This document shows positions 32,969 to 41,931 of a stretch of 64,000 nt of DNA, one piece after another; position 1 is the stretch's first letter; every line of letters starts with the position of its first letter. The notes under the pieces were generated by a model. It did no database searches, had not been told where the DNA came from, and saw nothing but the letters and a program-made list of their open reading frames with translations. Where the stretch lies: positions 2,108,001-2,172,000 of the forward strand of contig OZ240208.1 of the NCBI GenBank assembly GCA_965197455.1, read 5' to 3'. The DNA comes from JAGWBD01 sp965197455. GTDB taxonomy: Bacteria > Chloroflexota > Anaerolineae > Aggregatilineales > Phototrophicaceae. Position numbers and translations under genes: made by a program.

Positions 32969-34078
32969 ATGTGGATGAAGCGCATCACTATCATTTTCGG
33001 TATCTCGATGGCCCTCATTCTGGCCCTGACCTCGCTGCTCTCAGCCGTGTCGCCCAACCAGCCGCGCCAGGCGGCGTCAGAGCCCGTCGTCGCCACCTTC
33101 CCGCCGCCGCCCGCCGTGGAGACCATCGACTTTGTGCAACGCACCTTGCACCCGGCCGGCCTCTTCACCGTGGCCGTGCCCAGCGGCTGGGAAGTCAGCG
33201 ATGCGCTGAACACGCGCGAGGGCCTGCGCGCCCTGCTGGGCAACGAGGCCGCGCAGAGCCTGATTCAGGTGGATGTGGACCGGCCGCCCCGCAGCGCGGA
33301 AACGGGCGCCCTGACGCTGGATGACATCGACGCGCGTTTCAATCAGGCCTGGCTGGGCAGCAGCTGGCGCGAATACCGCAGCTGGGAAGAAAGCAGCCGC
33401 AAACGCAGCGAGGACGACCAGCTGCTAATCGATTTCACCCTGGGCTTCGGCGGCCAGACCTTCGTCGCGCGCCAGCAGGCCTGGACGGACGGCGAGTGGA
33501 TCTACTCCGTGCGCGTCGTCACACCCGAAAACGCGACCGCGGCCCTGCTGCATTTGCTGGACGGCGTCGCCACTTCACTGCACCCGCTGAAGGAACTGGC
33601 CGACACGCCCTTCCACTGGAACGCCTGGTTCGACCGGCAGCACGCGCACTTCATCCGCTACCCGGATACCTGGGAATTGAGCGACAGCGCGCCCGGCCGC
33701 CCCACCAGCATCAGCGGCGTCGGCGCTTCCCTGCGCATCGAGACCGACCCGCAGCCGGTCGTTGACGAGGCGGACGCCACTGCGCGCGTGGCCGGCCGCC
33801 ACACTGGCGCCGAAATCCTCAGCGTGAGCGCGTTCGAGCAGGCGGAAGCCACGGGCTTCGCCGTCGCCTGGCGCGGACGCAACGTGGATGGCGACAGCCA
33901 CAGCGGCCTCGACGTGCTGCTCAACGGGCCCGGGGACCAGTTGCACCTGGCCAGCCTGCGCTTCCCCGGTCTGGCCGACCTCAACACGGAAGATGGCGCG
34001 GCCGCCGAGCCGGAGCTGGACGCGATGATGCGTTCGTTTCAGGTGGTGACGGCCCTGGCTGACGAACTGGCCGGCTAG
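32969..34078 (+). CDS. Membrane-anchored protein with two PsbP/DUF1795-like domains, unknown function
   Basis: 369 residues. An N-terminal membrane segment (about residues 4-24) without a lipobox acts as signal anchor. Two related domains follow, each opening with a beta strand and an aromatic motif: FTVAVPSGWEVSD at about 55 and HFIRYPDTWELSDS at about 230. This arrangement resembles PsbP/DUF1795-like secreted proteins, with no catalytic residues seen. ATG 32969 has a GGAG element about 13 bases ahead; ATG 32975 is an alternative. The gene is divergent from the kinase operon, and converges on the ugp-like genes. Confidence 0.6.
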   Translation: MWMKRITIIFGISMALILALTSLLSAVSPNQPRQAASEPVVATFPPPPAVETIDFVQRTLHPAGLFTVAVPSGWEVSDALNTREGLRALLGNEAAQSLIQVDVDRPPRSAETGALTLDDIDARFNQAWLGSSWREYRSWEESSRKRSEDDQLLIDFTLGFGGQTFVARQQAWTDGEWIYSVRVVTPENATAALLHLLDGVATSLHPLKELADTPFHWNAWFDRQHAHFIRYPDTWELSDSAPGRPTSISGVGASLRIETDPQPVVDEADATARVAGRHTGAEILSVSAFEQAEATGFAVAWRGRNVDGDSHSGLDVLLNGPGDQLHLASLRFPGLADLNTEDGAAAEPELDAMMRSFQVVTALADELAG

Positions 34079-34098
34079 GCGACGCGGGCCAGGGCGCG

Positions 34099-34983
34099 CT
34101 ACTTGTCGCGCGTCAGCGCGAAGCCGCTCATAAACTGTTTCTGCAGCGCGATGAAGACCACCAGCGGCGGCAGGCTGACCAGCACGGCGCCCAGCATCAG
34201 CGGGCCGAAGCTGTCGCCGGTCTCGGTGCCGCTGACGAGGGTGCGCAGGCCGAGCTGAACCGGCTTGAGCGTTCTTTCCTGCACGACCATCAGCGGCCAC
34301 AGGTACTGGTTCCAGGCATACAGAAACTGGATCACGAAGAGCGCGGCGATGGCGTTCCAGCTGATGGGGATCAGCACGCGCCAAAGGAACTGCAAGGGGT
34401 TGGCGCCGTCGATCTGCGCCGCCTCGCTCAACTCGGCCGGGATGCTGGCAAAGTGCTGACGGAACAGGAAAGTGCCGGTCGCGCTGGCGATGAAGGGTAC
34501 GATCATCGCCTCGTAGCCGCCCCACCGCAGGTTGATACCCACCAGGCGGAAAAGGGCGATGGCCATGACTTCGGTCGGCATCATCAGTGTGATCAGCACA
34601 AAGCCGAAAATCAGCCACTTGCCCGGGATGCGGAAGAAGACGAAGGCCATGCCCGCCAGCAGCGAAAGCGTCGCCTTGCCCGTCGTCATCAGCAGCGCCA
34701 CGATGACCGAATTGAGCATGTAGCGCGGCAACTGGCGCTCGTAAATCACCAGGTTCCAGTTGCGCTCCAGGTAGGTGCTGGGCGTCAACTGGTAGTTGAA
34801 GACCTGGGTGTTGGATTGCGTGGCGACGACGGCCGCGTAGTAAAGCGGAAAGCCGGTAATCAGAATAGCCACGATCAGGATGACGTGCGCATACCAGCGT
34901 TTGGGCAGGCGCCGGTGCCAGGGTTGTTGGCCGACTGTCGCCACCAGCGGGATGCGCGCGTCCTCGCGCTTCACGTCCATCAT
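34099..34983 (-). CDS. ugpE: Ugp-type ABC permease, UgpE-like
   Basis: About 294 residues with six membrane segments. The binding-protein-dependent transport signature is present as EAAQIDGANPLQFLWRVLIP (the EAA-x3-G loop that touches the ATPase). The segment FVIQFLYAWNQYLWPL closely resembles E. coli UgpE. It forms one half of the membrane pore for glycerol-3-phosphate or a related diester. The start codon overlaps the UgpA-like stop codon (TGATG), so both permeases are made from one message. The start is the ATG at 34983, or that at 34980. No UgpC-type ATPase is in the window. Confidence 0.8.
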   Translation of the reverse strand: MMDVKREDARIPLVATVGQQPWHRRLPKRWYAHVILIVAILITGFPLYYAAVVATQSNTQVFNYQLTPSTYLERNWNLVIYERQLPRYMLNSVIVALLMTTGKATLSLLAGMAFVFFRIPGKWLIFGFVLITLMMPTEVMAIALFRLVGINLRWGGYEAMIVPFIASATGTFLFRQHFASIPAELSEAAQIDGANPLQFLWRVLIPISWNAIAALFVIQFLYAWNQYLWPLMVVQERTLKPVQLGLRTLVSGTETGDSFGPLMLGAVLVSLPPLVVFIALQKQFMSGFALTRDK

Positions 34984-36221
34984 CAACTCCCGTACATCAC
35001 GCGGCCACGGCTGAAACGGAACTGCACGATGGTTACGCCGATGACGATGCCGAAGAGCAACAGCGAGCGCGCCGCCGCGCTGCCCAGGTTGCGCGCTACC
35101 ACGCCGACTTCGAAGACCTCGTACATCATGGTGGTGGTTGATTCAACCGGGCCGCCGGCCGTCAGAAAGTCGATCAGGCCGTAGGTATCGAAAAAGGCGT
35201 AGGTGGTGGTCGTTACCACGAGGAAGAAGGTGATGGGCGCGAGTAGCGGAAAGGTGATGCGCCAGAAGCGCTGCAACGGGCTGGCGCCGTCGATGGCAGC
35301 CGCTTCCAGCAGGTCGTCAGGAACGTTCTGCAGGCCGGCGATGTAGAAAAGGATGCAGAATCCCAGTACGTTCCAGACGGAGGCGATCACGATCGTCCAG
35401 GGAGCAATGGACGGGTCCAGCAACCATGGCACCTTGTAGCCGAGAGTGCTGTCGAGCACGTGGTTGAGCACGCCGGCCGTGTTGTGAAAGAGCAACTGGA
35501 AGATGATGCCGGCGGTCACGGGCGAGAGCGCGTAGGGCCACACCAGCAGCGCGCGGTAGATGCGTCCGCCAGTGATGGGCCGATAGGCCATCTGCGCGAT
35601 CAGCAGCGCGATGCTCAAGGTGAATAACACGATTAATATCGCCAACAGGAAGCTCACCAGCACGGTGCTGCCGTAATCGGGGTCGGAGAACAACTGGTTG
35701 AAGTTGCGCAGGCAGACGAAGCGCGTGCGTGGCGCCCCCAGACGCGCCAGTTGCGTCGAGAGCTGGAAGGTGTCGAACATCGGATAGTAGAGGAAGACGG
35801 CGAGGATGGCCAGTGTGGGCGCCAGGCAGAACAGCGCAAACAGGCGCGCGCCCGGCCCGCGGTACAGGCCGCTTCGTGTATCCGCAATTCCGGACAGGTT
35901 TTCACCGCGCAGCCAACGCCCGGCCAGCAGCAGTACGATGCGATGCACGAGAAAGGCACCGGCGACCAGCAGCACGACGCCCATAAGCAGGTTCAGCTGG
36001 TCGGTATTGCCGTCGCCGTCCAGCTCGAAGGGGCAGAAATTGAGCGGCGCCAGCAGGATCAGGGCGCCCGCCGCCGCGCTGCCTGCGCCGAGCAGCGCCA
36101 GCAACTGCGCCCGCCGCCGGATCACAGGGGCTGCGCCCGGCGCGCGAGCGCGCCATGCGCTCCAGCCGCCACCGGCCAGGGCGACCAGCGCCAGCAGAAT
36201 TAGCGGCGAGACGGCGTACAT
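34983..36221 (-). CDS. ugpA: Ugp-type ABC permease, UgpA-like, with N-terminal membrane extension
   Basis: 412 residues, about 115 longer than typical UgpA. The C-terminal 290 residues match the UgpA family: EAAAIDGASPLQRFWRITFP (EAA loop), then YAFFDTYGLIDFLTAGGPVE. The N-terminal extension (about residues 1-115) contains three membrane segments and a cytoplasmic loop and is not part of the usual UgpA. AGGAGCAGGA precedes the ATG. The gene lies between ugpE and the substrate-binding protein gene, separated from the latter by a hairpin (36244-36283). Confidence 0.8.
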   Translation of the reverse strand: MYAVSPLILLALVALAGGGWSAWRARAPGAAPVIRRRAQLLALLGAGSAAAGALILLAPLNFCPFELDGDGNTDQLNLLMGVVLLVAGAFLVHRIVLLLAGRWLRGENLSGIADTRSGLYRGPGARLFALFCLAPTLAILAVFLYYPMFDTFQLSTQLARLGAPRTRFVCLRNFNQLFSDPDYGSTVLVSFLLAILIVLFTLSIALLIAQMAYRPITGGRIYRALLVWPYALSPVTAGIIFQLLFHNTAGVLNHVLDSTLGYKVPWLLDPSIAPWTIVIASVWNVLGFCILFYIAGLQNVPDDLLEAAAIDGASPLQRFWRITFPLLAPITFFLVVTTTTYAFFDTYGLIDFLTAGGPVESTTTMMYEVFEVGVVARNLGSAAARSLLLFGIVIGVTIVQFRFSRGRVMYGS

Positions 36222-36243
36222 TCGTCCTGCTCCTGTGCCAGCG

Positions 36244-36283
36244 GGCGGGACAGCCCCAGGCACTGCGCCCGGGCTGCCCCGCC
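36244..36283 (-). promoter_or_regulatory. Intercistronic stem-loop between binding-protein and permease genes
   Basis: An arm pair GGCGGGACAGCCC / GGGCTGCCCCGCC (one G-U or mismatch) with a 13-base loop. It has no U-run, so it is probably an mRNA stabiliser or partial terminator that keeps the binding protein more abundant than the permeases, as seen in many ABC importer operons. Confidence 0.6.
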
Positions 36284-36298
36284 GGTCTGTCTTATGAC

Positions 36299-37666
36299 CT
36301 ACTCATCCACGTAGAGCAGATTGTACTCCTCGAGCAGGACGTTGGCTTCTTCCTCGGCCCTGGCCATGATTTCGGCGACGTCGCCGCCAAGCAGCATGGC
36401 ATCCTCGATCGCCTGCGTGATGATGTTGCGCGTCTCGACGAAGGTGCCGAAGATGGCGCCCTGGGTCGCGATCGTCACCTGCGATTCGCCCAGCTGGATG
36501 CTGGCGGTGAGGAAGTTGGGGTTCGCCTCGTACCAGCCCTGGCTCTCCAGCAGCGCAATCGAGCTGTTGCGTACCGGCACGTAGCCGCTGGTCTGGTGCC
36601 ACGAGGCGGAGTTGGCAGTGTTGGAGAAGAAGAGCAGGAAGGCCATCGCGCCCTCCTCGATCTCCGTCTCGAGGTCGTTGGTGATCCACATGGTGGCGCC
36701 ACCGAGGATGTTTCCGGTCCAGCCAACCTCGGCATCGTAGACCATGTTGCTGGTGCCGACCTCAACGCCGTTCTCGTTGGCGTTGCGCACGATGCCGCCG
36801 GCGCTGGCGCTGCTGGTCATGATGAAGGGCAGCTGCTGGCTGTTGAAGGCCTGCACCGCGCCCGACCAGTCACGCTGCTTGCCGCTGTAGGCGTAGTAGC
36901 CAGCCTCGTACATGTCCTTGTGCCACTGCACGATGTTGAGCGAGGCGTCGCTGCTCAGCAGCACCTGGTCCGGGCGGCCGTCGCGGCCGTTGCCGTTGTT
37001 GACCAGTTCGGTGTTCTGCTGCGCCAGCCACTGCTCGTAGAACCAGCCGTGGTTGGGCCAGACGATGCAGCCGGCAATGCTGCCGGCGTCAACCATCGGC
37101 TGCAGCTGCGCACAGGCCGCCTCGACACCCTGCCACGTGGTCGGCAGTTCCTCGACGCCGGCCTCGCCCAGGATGTTCAGGTTGGCGTAGAGAATGGGCG
37201 TGGAGGTGTTCCAGGCCACCGAAGACCAGTCACCGCCGATGGTGTAGTAACTGGAAACCACCGGGATGATGTCGTCGAAGTCCACCGGCTGACCCAGCAC
37301 CTCGTCGCGGCCGGCGATGATCTGGCTGGCCGGCTTGAAGTAGCCGCTGTCGATGGCGAACTGCGTGCCGACCTCGAAGAGTTGCATGATCTCGGGCGGG
37401 TTGCCCTGTTCCTGCGACAGGATGTAGGAATCCAGCAGGATCTCATAGTCGCCGAAGGATTCGAGGTTCACCTGGTATTGCGGGAACATCGCGCTGAATT
37501 CCTCGGCGCGTTCCACCGCCCAGTCGAAACGATGGTCGGTGAAACCGATCAGGGCGTCGATTTCGCAGGGCGCGTCGGCGCTGCAGCCCTGCGCCTGCAC
37601 GGGCGCCAGCAGGGTCATGCCCGCCAGCAACAAAAGCGTGAGTACCATCAAGGATTTACGTTGCAT
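36299..37666 (-). CDS. ugpB: Extracellular sugar/glycerol-3-phosphate-binding protein, UgpB-like
   Basis: About 455 residues with a signal peptide (1-26) and no lipobox, so possibly a secreted or periplasm-like free protein. It follows the UgpB family: NTSTPILYANLNILGEAGVE, then ELPTTWQGVEAACA and QWLAQQNTELVNNGNGRDGR. It captures glycerol-3-phosphate or a phosphodiester and passes it to the permeases downstream. GGAG eight bases ahead of ATG 37666 sets the start. A CATACT element (37713-37718) is 47 bases ahead. The symbol is an inference from similarity, and the ligand is not proven. Confidence 0.78.
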   Translation of the reverse strand: MQRKSLMVLTLLLLAGMTLLAPVQAQGCSADAPCEIDALIGFTDHRFDWAVERAEEFSAMFPQYQVNLESFGDYEILLDSYILSQEQGNPPEIMQLFEVGTQFAIDSGYFKPASQIIAGRDEVLGQPVDFDDIIPVVSSYYTIGGDWSSVAWNTSTPILYANLNILGEAGVEELPTTWQGVEAACAQLQPMVDAGSIAGCIVWPNHGWFYEQWLAQQNTELVNNGNGRDGRPDQVLLSSDASLNIVQWHKDMYEAGYYAYSGKQRDWSGAVQAFNSQQLPFIMTSSASAGGIVRNANENGVEVGTSNMVYDAEVGWTGNILGGATMWITNDLETEIEEGAMAFLLFFSNTANSASWHQTSGYVPVRNSSIALLESQGWYEANPNFLTASIQLGESQVTIATQGAIFGTFVETRNIITQAIEDAMLLGGDVAEIMARAEEEANVLLEEYNLLYVDE

Positions 37667-37874
37667 CACATTCACTCCATTCTGTAAACAAGGCTAGCGT
37701 GCGCTTGCCAATAGTATGACTTGCGCCGGTTAAGCAGACTTTACAACCGGATTAACCTGCACACGCCTCCTGGCAGGAACCGGCTGTCTCTACCCTGCTT
37801 AACCTCTGCATAACATTGAAGTTTAGCGCACGACACTCTCCTGTCAAATCGCCGCAGGCTCAGACGGCAGCGGC

Positions 37875-38264
37875 TCAGCCGCCCGGAACGAACAGCCTGT
37901 CGACCAGCAGCAGCAGCAGCTCGACGCCAAAGGTCAGGGCGAAAATGCGCCAGGAGCGACGCTGGCCGCGGTTCTTGAAGTGGAAATCCATGCCCAGCAC
38001 GGCCACGCCCAGCAGCAGCAGCCCGCCCGCCACGGCCGCCGCATAGCGCAGCGCCTGCAGCGTGCCGCGCGCATAGCGGGCGGCGATCAGGCGGCTCTGG
38101 ATGATCAGCAGCGCTCCGCCGTATTCCACAATGCGCAAGAACGCCAGCAGCGCCAGCACACCCAGCGCCACGCTCAGCAGCCACAGCGCCGTCGTCAGTG
38201 ACGTGACGAAACTGCGGCAGGCGATGTGGATCCAGTCCCGGCTCTTGCCCTGTTCGCTGTTCAT
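37875..38264 (-). CDS. Small membrane protein, unknown function
   Basis: 129 residues with about four hydrophobic segments, the first two from 24-45 and 50-60, then 70-90 and 105-122. A charged loop with Lys-Asn-Arg-Gly lies between segments 3 and 4. No family was recognised. The gene is isolated. A CATACT element at 38294-38299 (reverse strand) sits 30 bases ahead of the ATG. Likely a real gene because its hydrophobic pattern is strong and codon use fits the neighbours. Confidence 0.5.
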   Translation of the reverse strand: MNSEQGKSRDWIHIACRSFVTSLTTALWLLSVALGVLALLAFLRIVEYGGALLIIQSRLIAARYARGTLQALRYAAAVAGGLLLLGVAVLGMDFHFKNRGQRRSWRIFALTFGVELLLLLVDRLFVPGG

Positions 38265-38293
38265 ACTGCGCAGACTCTAGCGTCAGGACGCAC

Positions 38294-38299
38294 AGTATG
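38294..38299 (-). promoter_or_regulatory. Putative -10 element of the small membrane protein gene
   Basis: CATACT on the reverse strand, 30 bases ahead of the ATG at 38264. Confidence 0.35.
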
Positions 38300-38410
38300 G
38301 CAAACGGCCGCCGGCTGCCGGTCGCACTGACGCTGCGTTCGCGCCGAATTCAGCCCCTGGGCCAGGACACTGTACATAATTGAATGAACAAACGGATGCG
38401 GGAATTAGTA

Positions 38411-38416
38411 TATACT
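38411..38416 (+). promoter_or_regulatory. Putative -10 element of the three-permease ABC operon
   Basis: TATACT, 35 bases ahead of the ATG at 38451, in a locally AT-rich stretch. It may be the only promoter for the four genes that follow. Confidence 0.45.
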
Positions 38417-38450
38417 TCTGGCTAACCTTCACACTGAACAGGACGCAGCC

Positions 38451-39355
<905 letters not shown>

Positions 39356-39359
<4 letters not shown>

Positions 39360-40162
39360 GCGGGGTCCTGCTACGCGCGACGCTGAGCCAGAACTGGCGC
39401 CCGTCGCTCTACTGGAGCGGCGGCCTCGCCCTGCTGGGCATCTACGTCGTCGCCGTCATCCCCACCGCCGAGGCGCTCAACAACTACGTCGGCCTGATTT
39501 CCTCAATGCCCAGGCCGCTGCTGGACGCCATGGGCGCCGGCGACACCCTGCTGCTGTCCACGCCGGAAGGCTTCATCCAGTACGGCTTCGCCACCTGGGC
39601 GCAACTGATGCTGGCCGTCTACGGCATGCTGGCCGGGCTGAACCTCTGCGCCAACGAGGAAGAGGCCGGCATCCTCGACGTCCTGCTCAGCCTGCCGCTG
39701 TCGCGCCGGCGCCTCATGCTGGAGCGCTTCGCGGCCTTCACCCTGCTGACCCTGCTGATCACCCTGCTCAGCGCGCTCGGCCTGGTGCTGGGCAGTTTCG
39801 GCACAGAGCTGCCGCTGGCGCCCGCCGCGCTCTTCGCCACGGCGCTCAACATGGTGCCCGGCACACTGCTGGTCATGGCCTTCACAGCCCTGGTAGCCGC
39901 CGCGCTGCGCCGCCACATGGTCGCCACCGGCCTGGCGATCTTCTTCGTCATCGGCAGTTACTTTCTGAACTTTCTGGCCAGCGCCATCAGCGAGGAGCCC
40001 TTCAACCGGATCGGCCAACTCTCCTTTTACCACTGGAGCAGCGTCGGCATCGAGCCGGGCAGCTTCCTGCCCGTGGCCAACCTGGCCGTGCTGCTGGGCG
40101 TGACGGTCATCTTGCTGGGCCTGGCGCTGTGGTTCTTCGAACGCCGGGATATCGGTCTCTAG
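39356..40162 (+). CDS. ABC-2 exporter permease 1
   Basis: 268 residues with six membrane segments, the pattern of an ABC-2 (LptF-independent, bacitracin/daunorubicin exporter-type) permease. It begins with a short cytoplasmic stretch, then the first segment, a long extracytoplasmic loop with STPEGFIQYGF, and the cluster of segments 2-6. The C-terminus is FFERRDIGL; the next two permeases end FRRRDVGL. Its ATG overlaps the ATPase TGA. Compared with the two downstream permeases its sequence is clearly related but much more divergent, so it is an older duplicate. Confidence 0.75.
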
Positions 40163-40181
40163 ACCGTATGGGAAACGCCTC

Positions 40182-40988
40182 ATGAACGGGGTGATCTTTA
40201 TCAGCACCTTGCGCCAGACCCGGCTGCAGATGCTCTACTGGGGCCTTGGCCTCGGCCTGATGGCTCTGTTCACCGCGGCCATGGTGCCCCTCTTCGACTC
40301 GATGAAGATGGTCGAGTTGCTGCAGGGGCTGCCACCAATTCTGCTGGCGGCCGCCGGCTATGACACCGACCTGCAGGTGCTGGCCACGCCGGAGGGTATC
40401 ATCGCCATCGGCCTCTTCGGCGAACTGGCGCTCATCTTCGCCGCCTGTCCGGTGGTGCTGGGGATGCGCATCAGCGCCAACGACGAGGACAGCGGCGTCA
40501 TGGATGTGATCCTGAGTCTGCCCCTGCCGCGCTGGCAGATCATCATCGAGCGCTTCCTGGCCTGCAGCCTGATCCTCGTGGGCGTGAGCGCGCTGGTCTA
40601 TGGCGGGTTGTGGCTGGGCGTCGCCCTTGCCAGGGTACAGCTGGACATGGCGCGCATGGCGTCGGTGGTCTTTAACGTGGTGCCGGTGCTGATCTTCGTG
40701 CTGGCCTTCACTGCGCTGATGGCGGCCCTGATTCGGCGGCGTCAACGCGCGCTGGCCGTGACGATCGTCTTCGTGGTCGCCAGTTTCATGCTTGATATCG
40801 TGGCCGGCATCGTTGGCGAGGGACTGTCGCAAACGCTGCACGCGATCTCCTTCTTCAGTTACTACGACCCGGCCAGCATCCTGCAGCAGGGTCTGGACCC
40901 TGGCAAGACGCTCTTCATCAGCGCGTTTGCCATCCTGCTGGCGCTGGGCAGCGTGTGGGCCTTCCGGCGCCGCGACGTGGGTCTGTAG
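40182..40988 (+). CDS. ABC-2 exporter permease 2 (tandem copy 1)
   Basis: 268 residues, six membrane segments, same architecture as permease 1, with LATPEGIIAIGLF in the first external loop and SANDEDSGVMDVILSLPLPR in the cytoplasmic coupling loop. The gene that follows (41024-41830) has exactly the same length and roughly four-fifths identical residues, so the two are recent tandem duplicates. All three permeases follow one ATPase in one transcript, so the complex could be a homo- or heterodimer. ABC-2 systems normally have one or two permeases. Confidence 0.78.
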   Translation: MNGVIFISTLRQTRLQMLYWGLGLGLMALFTAAMVPLFDSMKMVELLQGLPPILLAAAGYDTDLQVLATPEGIIAIGLFGELALIFAACPVVLGMRISANDEDSGVMDVILSLPLPRWQIIIERFLACSLILVGVSALVYGGLWLGVALARVQLDMARMASVVFNVVPVLIFVLAFTALMAALIRRRQRALAVTIVFVVASFMLDIVAGIVGEGLSQTLHAISFFSYYDPASILQQGLDPGKTLFISAFAILLALGSVWAFRRRDVGL

Positions 40989-41023
40989 AGCATGTCGTCC
41001 CATCAGTTACGGGAGCGGACACG

Positions 41024-41830
41024 ATGAGTGGAGTGATTTTTCTCAACACACTGCGCCACACCTGGCTGCAGATGGTCTACTGGGGCGCGGGCCTCGGCCT
41101 GATGGCGCTGTTCACCGCGGCCATGATTCCCTTCTTCGACTCCATGCAACTGGTCGAACTGATGCAGGGGCTGCCGCCCATTCTGCTGGCTGCCGCCGGC
41201 CTGGATGCCGACCTGCAGGTGCTGGCCACGCCGGAGGGTCTCATCACGGTCGGCTTCTTCGGCAAGTTTGCGCTAATCTTCGCCGCCTGGCCGGTGGTGC
41301 TGGGCATGCGCGTCAGCGCCAACGACGAGGACAGCGGCGTCATGGAAGTGGTGCTCAGCCTGCCGCTGCCGCGCTGGCAGGTTATCGTCGAGCGCTTCCT
41401 CGCCTACAGCCTGACGGTCGTGGGCGTGGGCGTGCTGGTCTATGTCGGGCTGTGGCTGGGCGTCACGCTCATCGACGTACAACTGGACATGGCGCGCATG
41501 GCCACGGTGGTCTTCAATGCCGTGCCGGTGCTCATCTTCGTGCTGGCCTTCACCGCGCTGATGGCGGCCCTGATTCGGCGGCGCCAGCGCGCGCTGGCCG
41601 TGACGACCGGCTTCGTGGTCGCCAGCTTCATGCTCGACACCGTGGCCGGCATCGCCGGCGAGGGCCTTTCGCAGACGCTGCGCGCGATCTCCTTCTTCAG
41701 CTACTACGATCCCGGTGGCATCGTGCAAAACGGCCTGGACCCGAACAAGACGCTCTTCATCAGCGCGCTGGCTGTGCTGCTGGTCGCGGGCACGGTGTGG
41801 GCCTTCCGCCGCCGCGACGTGGGCCTCTAG
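41024..41830 (+). CDS. ABC-2 exporter permease 3 (tandem copy 2)
   Basis: 268 residues. It aligns end to end with permease 2 without gaps; conserved blocks include SANDEDSGVMEVVLSLPLPR, MAALIRRRQRALAV and FFSYYDP. Most differences lie in membrane segments 1 and 4 and in the loop before the C-terminal segment. I place the start at ATG 41024, which has GGGAG nine bases ahead, although the frame stays open back to 40955. There are 35 bases between permease 2 and 3. Whether it replaces or pairs with permease 2 cannot be told. Confidence 0.78.
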   Translation: MSGVIFLNTLRHTWLQMVYWGAGLGLMALFTAAMIPFFDSMQLVELMQGLPPILLAAAGLDADLQVLATPEGLITVGFFGKFALIFAAWPVVLGMRVSANDEDSGVMEVVLSLPLPRWQVIVERFLAYSLTVVGVGVLVYVGLWLGVTLIDVQLDMARMATVVFNAVPVLIFVLAFTALMAALIRRRQRALAVTTGFVVASFMLDTVAGIAGEGLSQTLRAISFFSYYDPGGIVQNGLDPNKTLFISALAVLLVAGTVWAFRRRDVGL

Positions 41831-41931
41831 AGCTTGTCACATCAGCGTTTGATGAAGGTTTGCGCGCGCCAGGCGAGGTTCGCGTTATCCTCGCAGCGTT
41901 GCTGACCTGCCGACCATCCAGGGAGCTGTCC

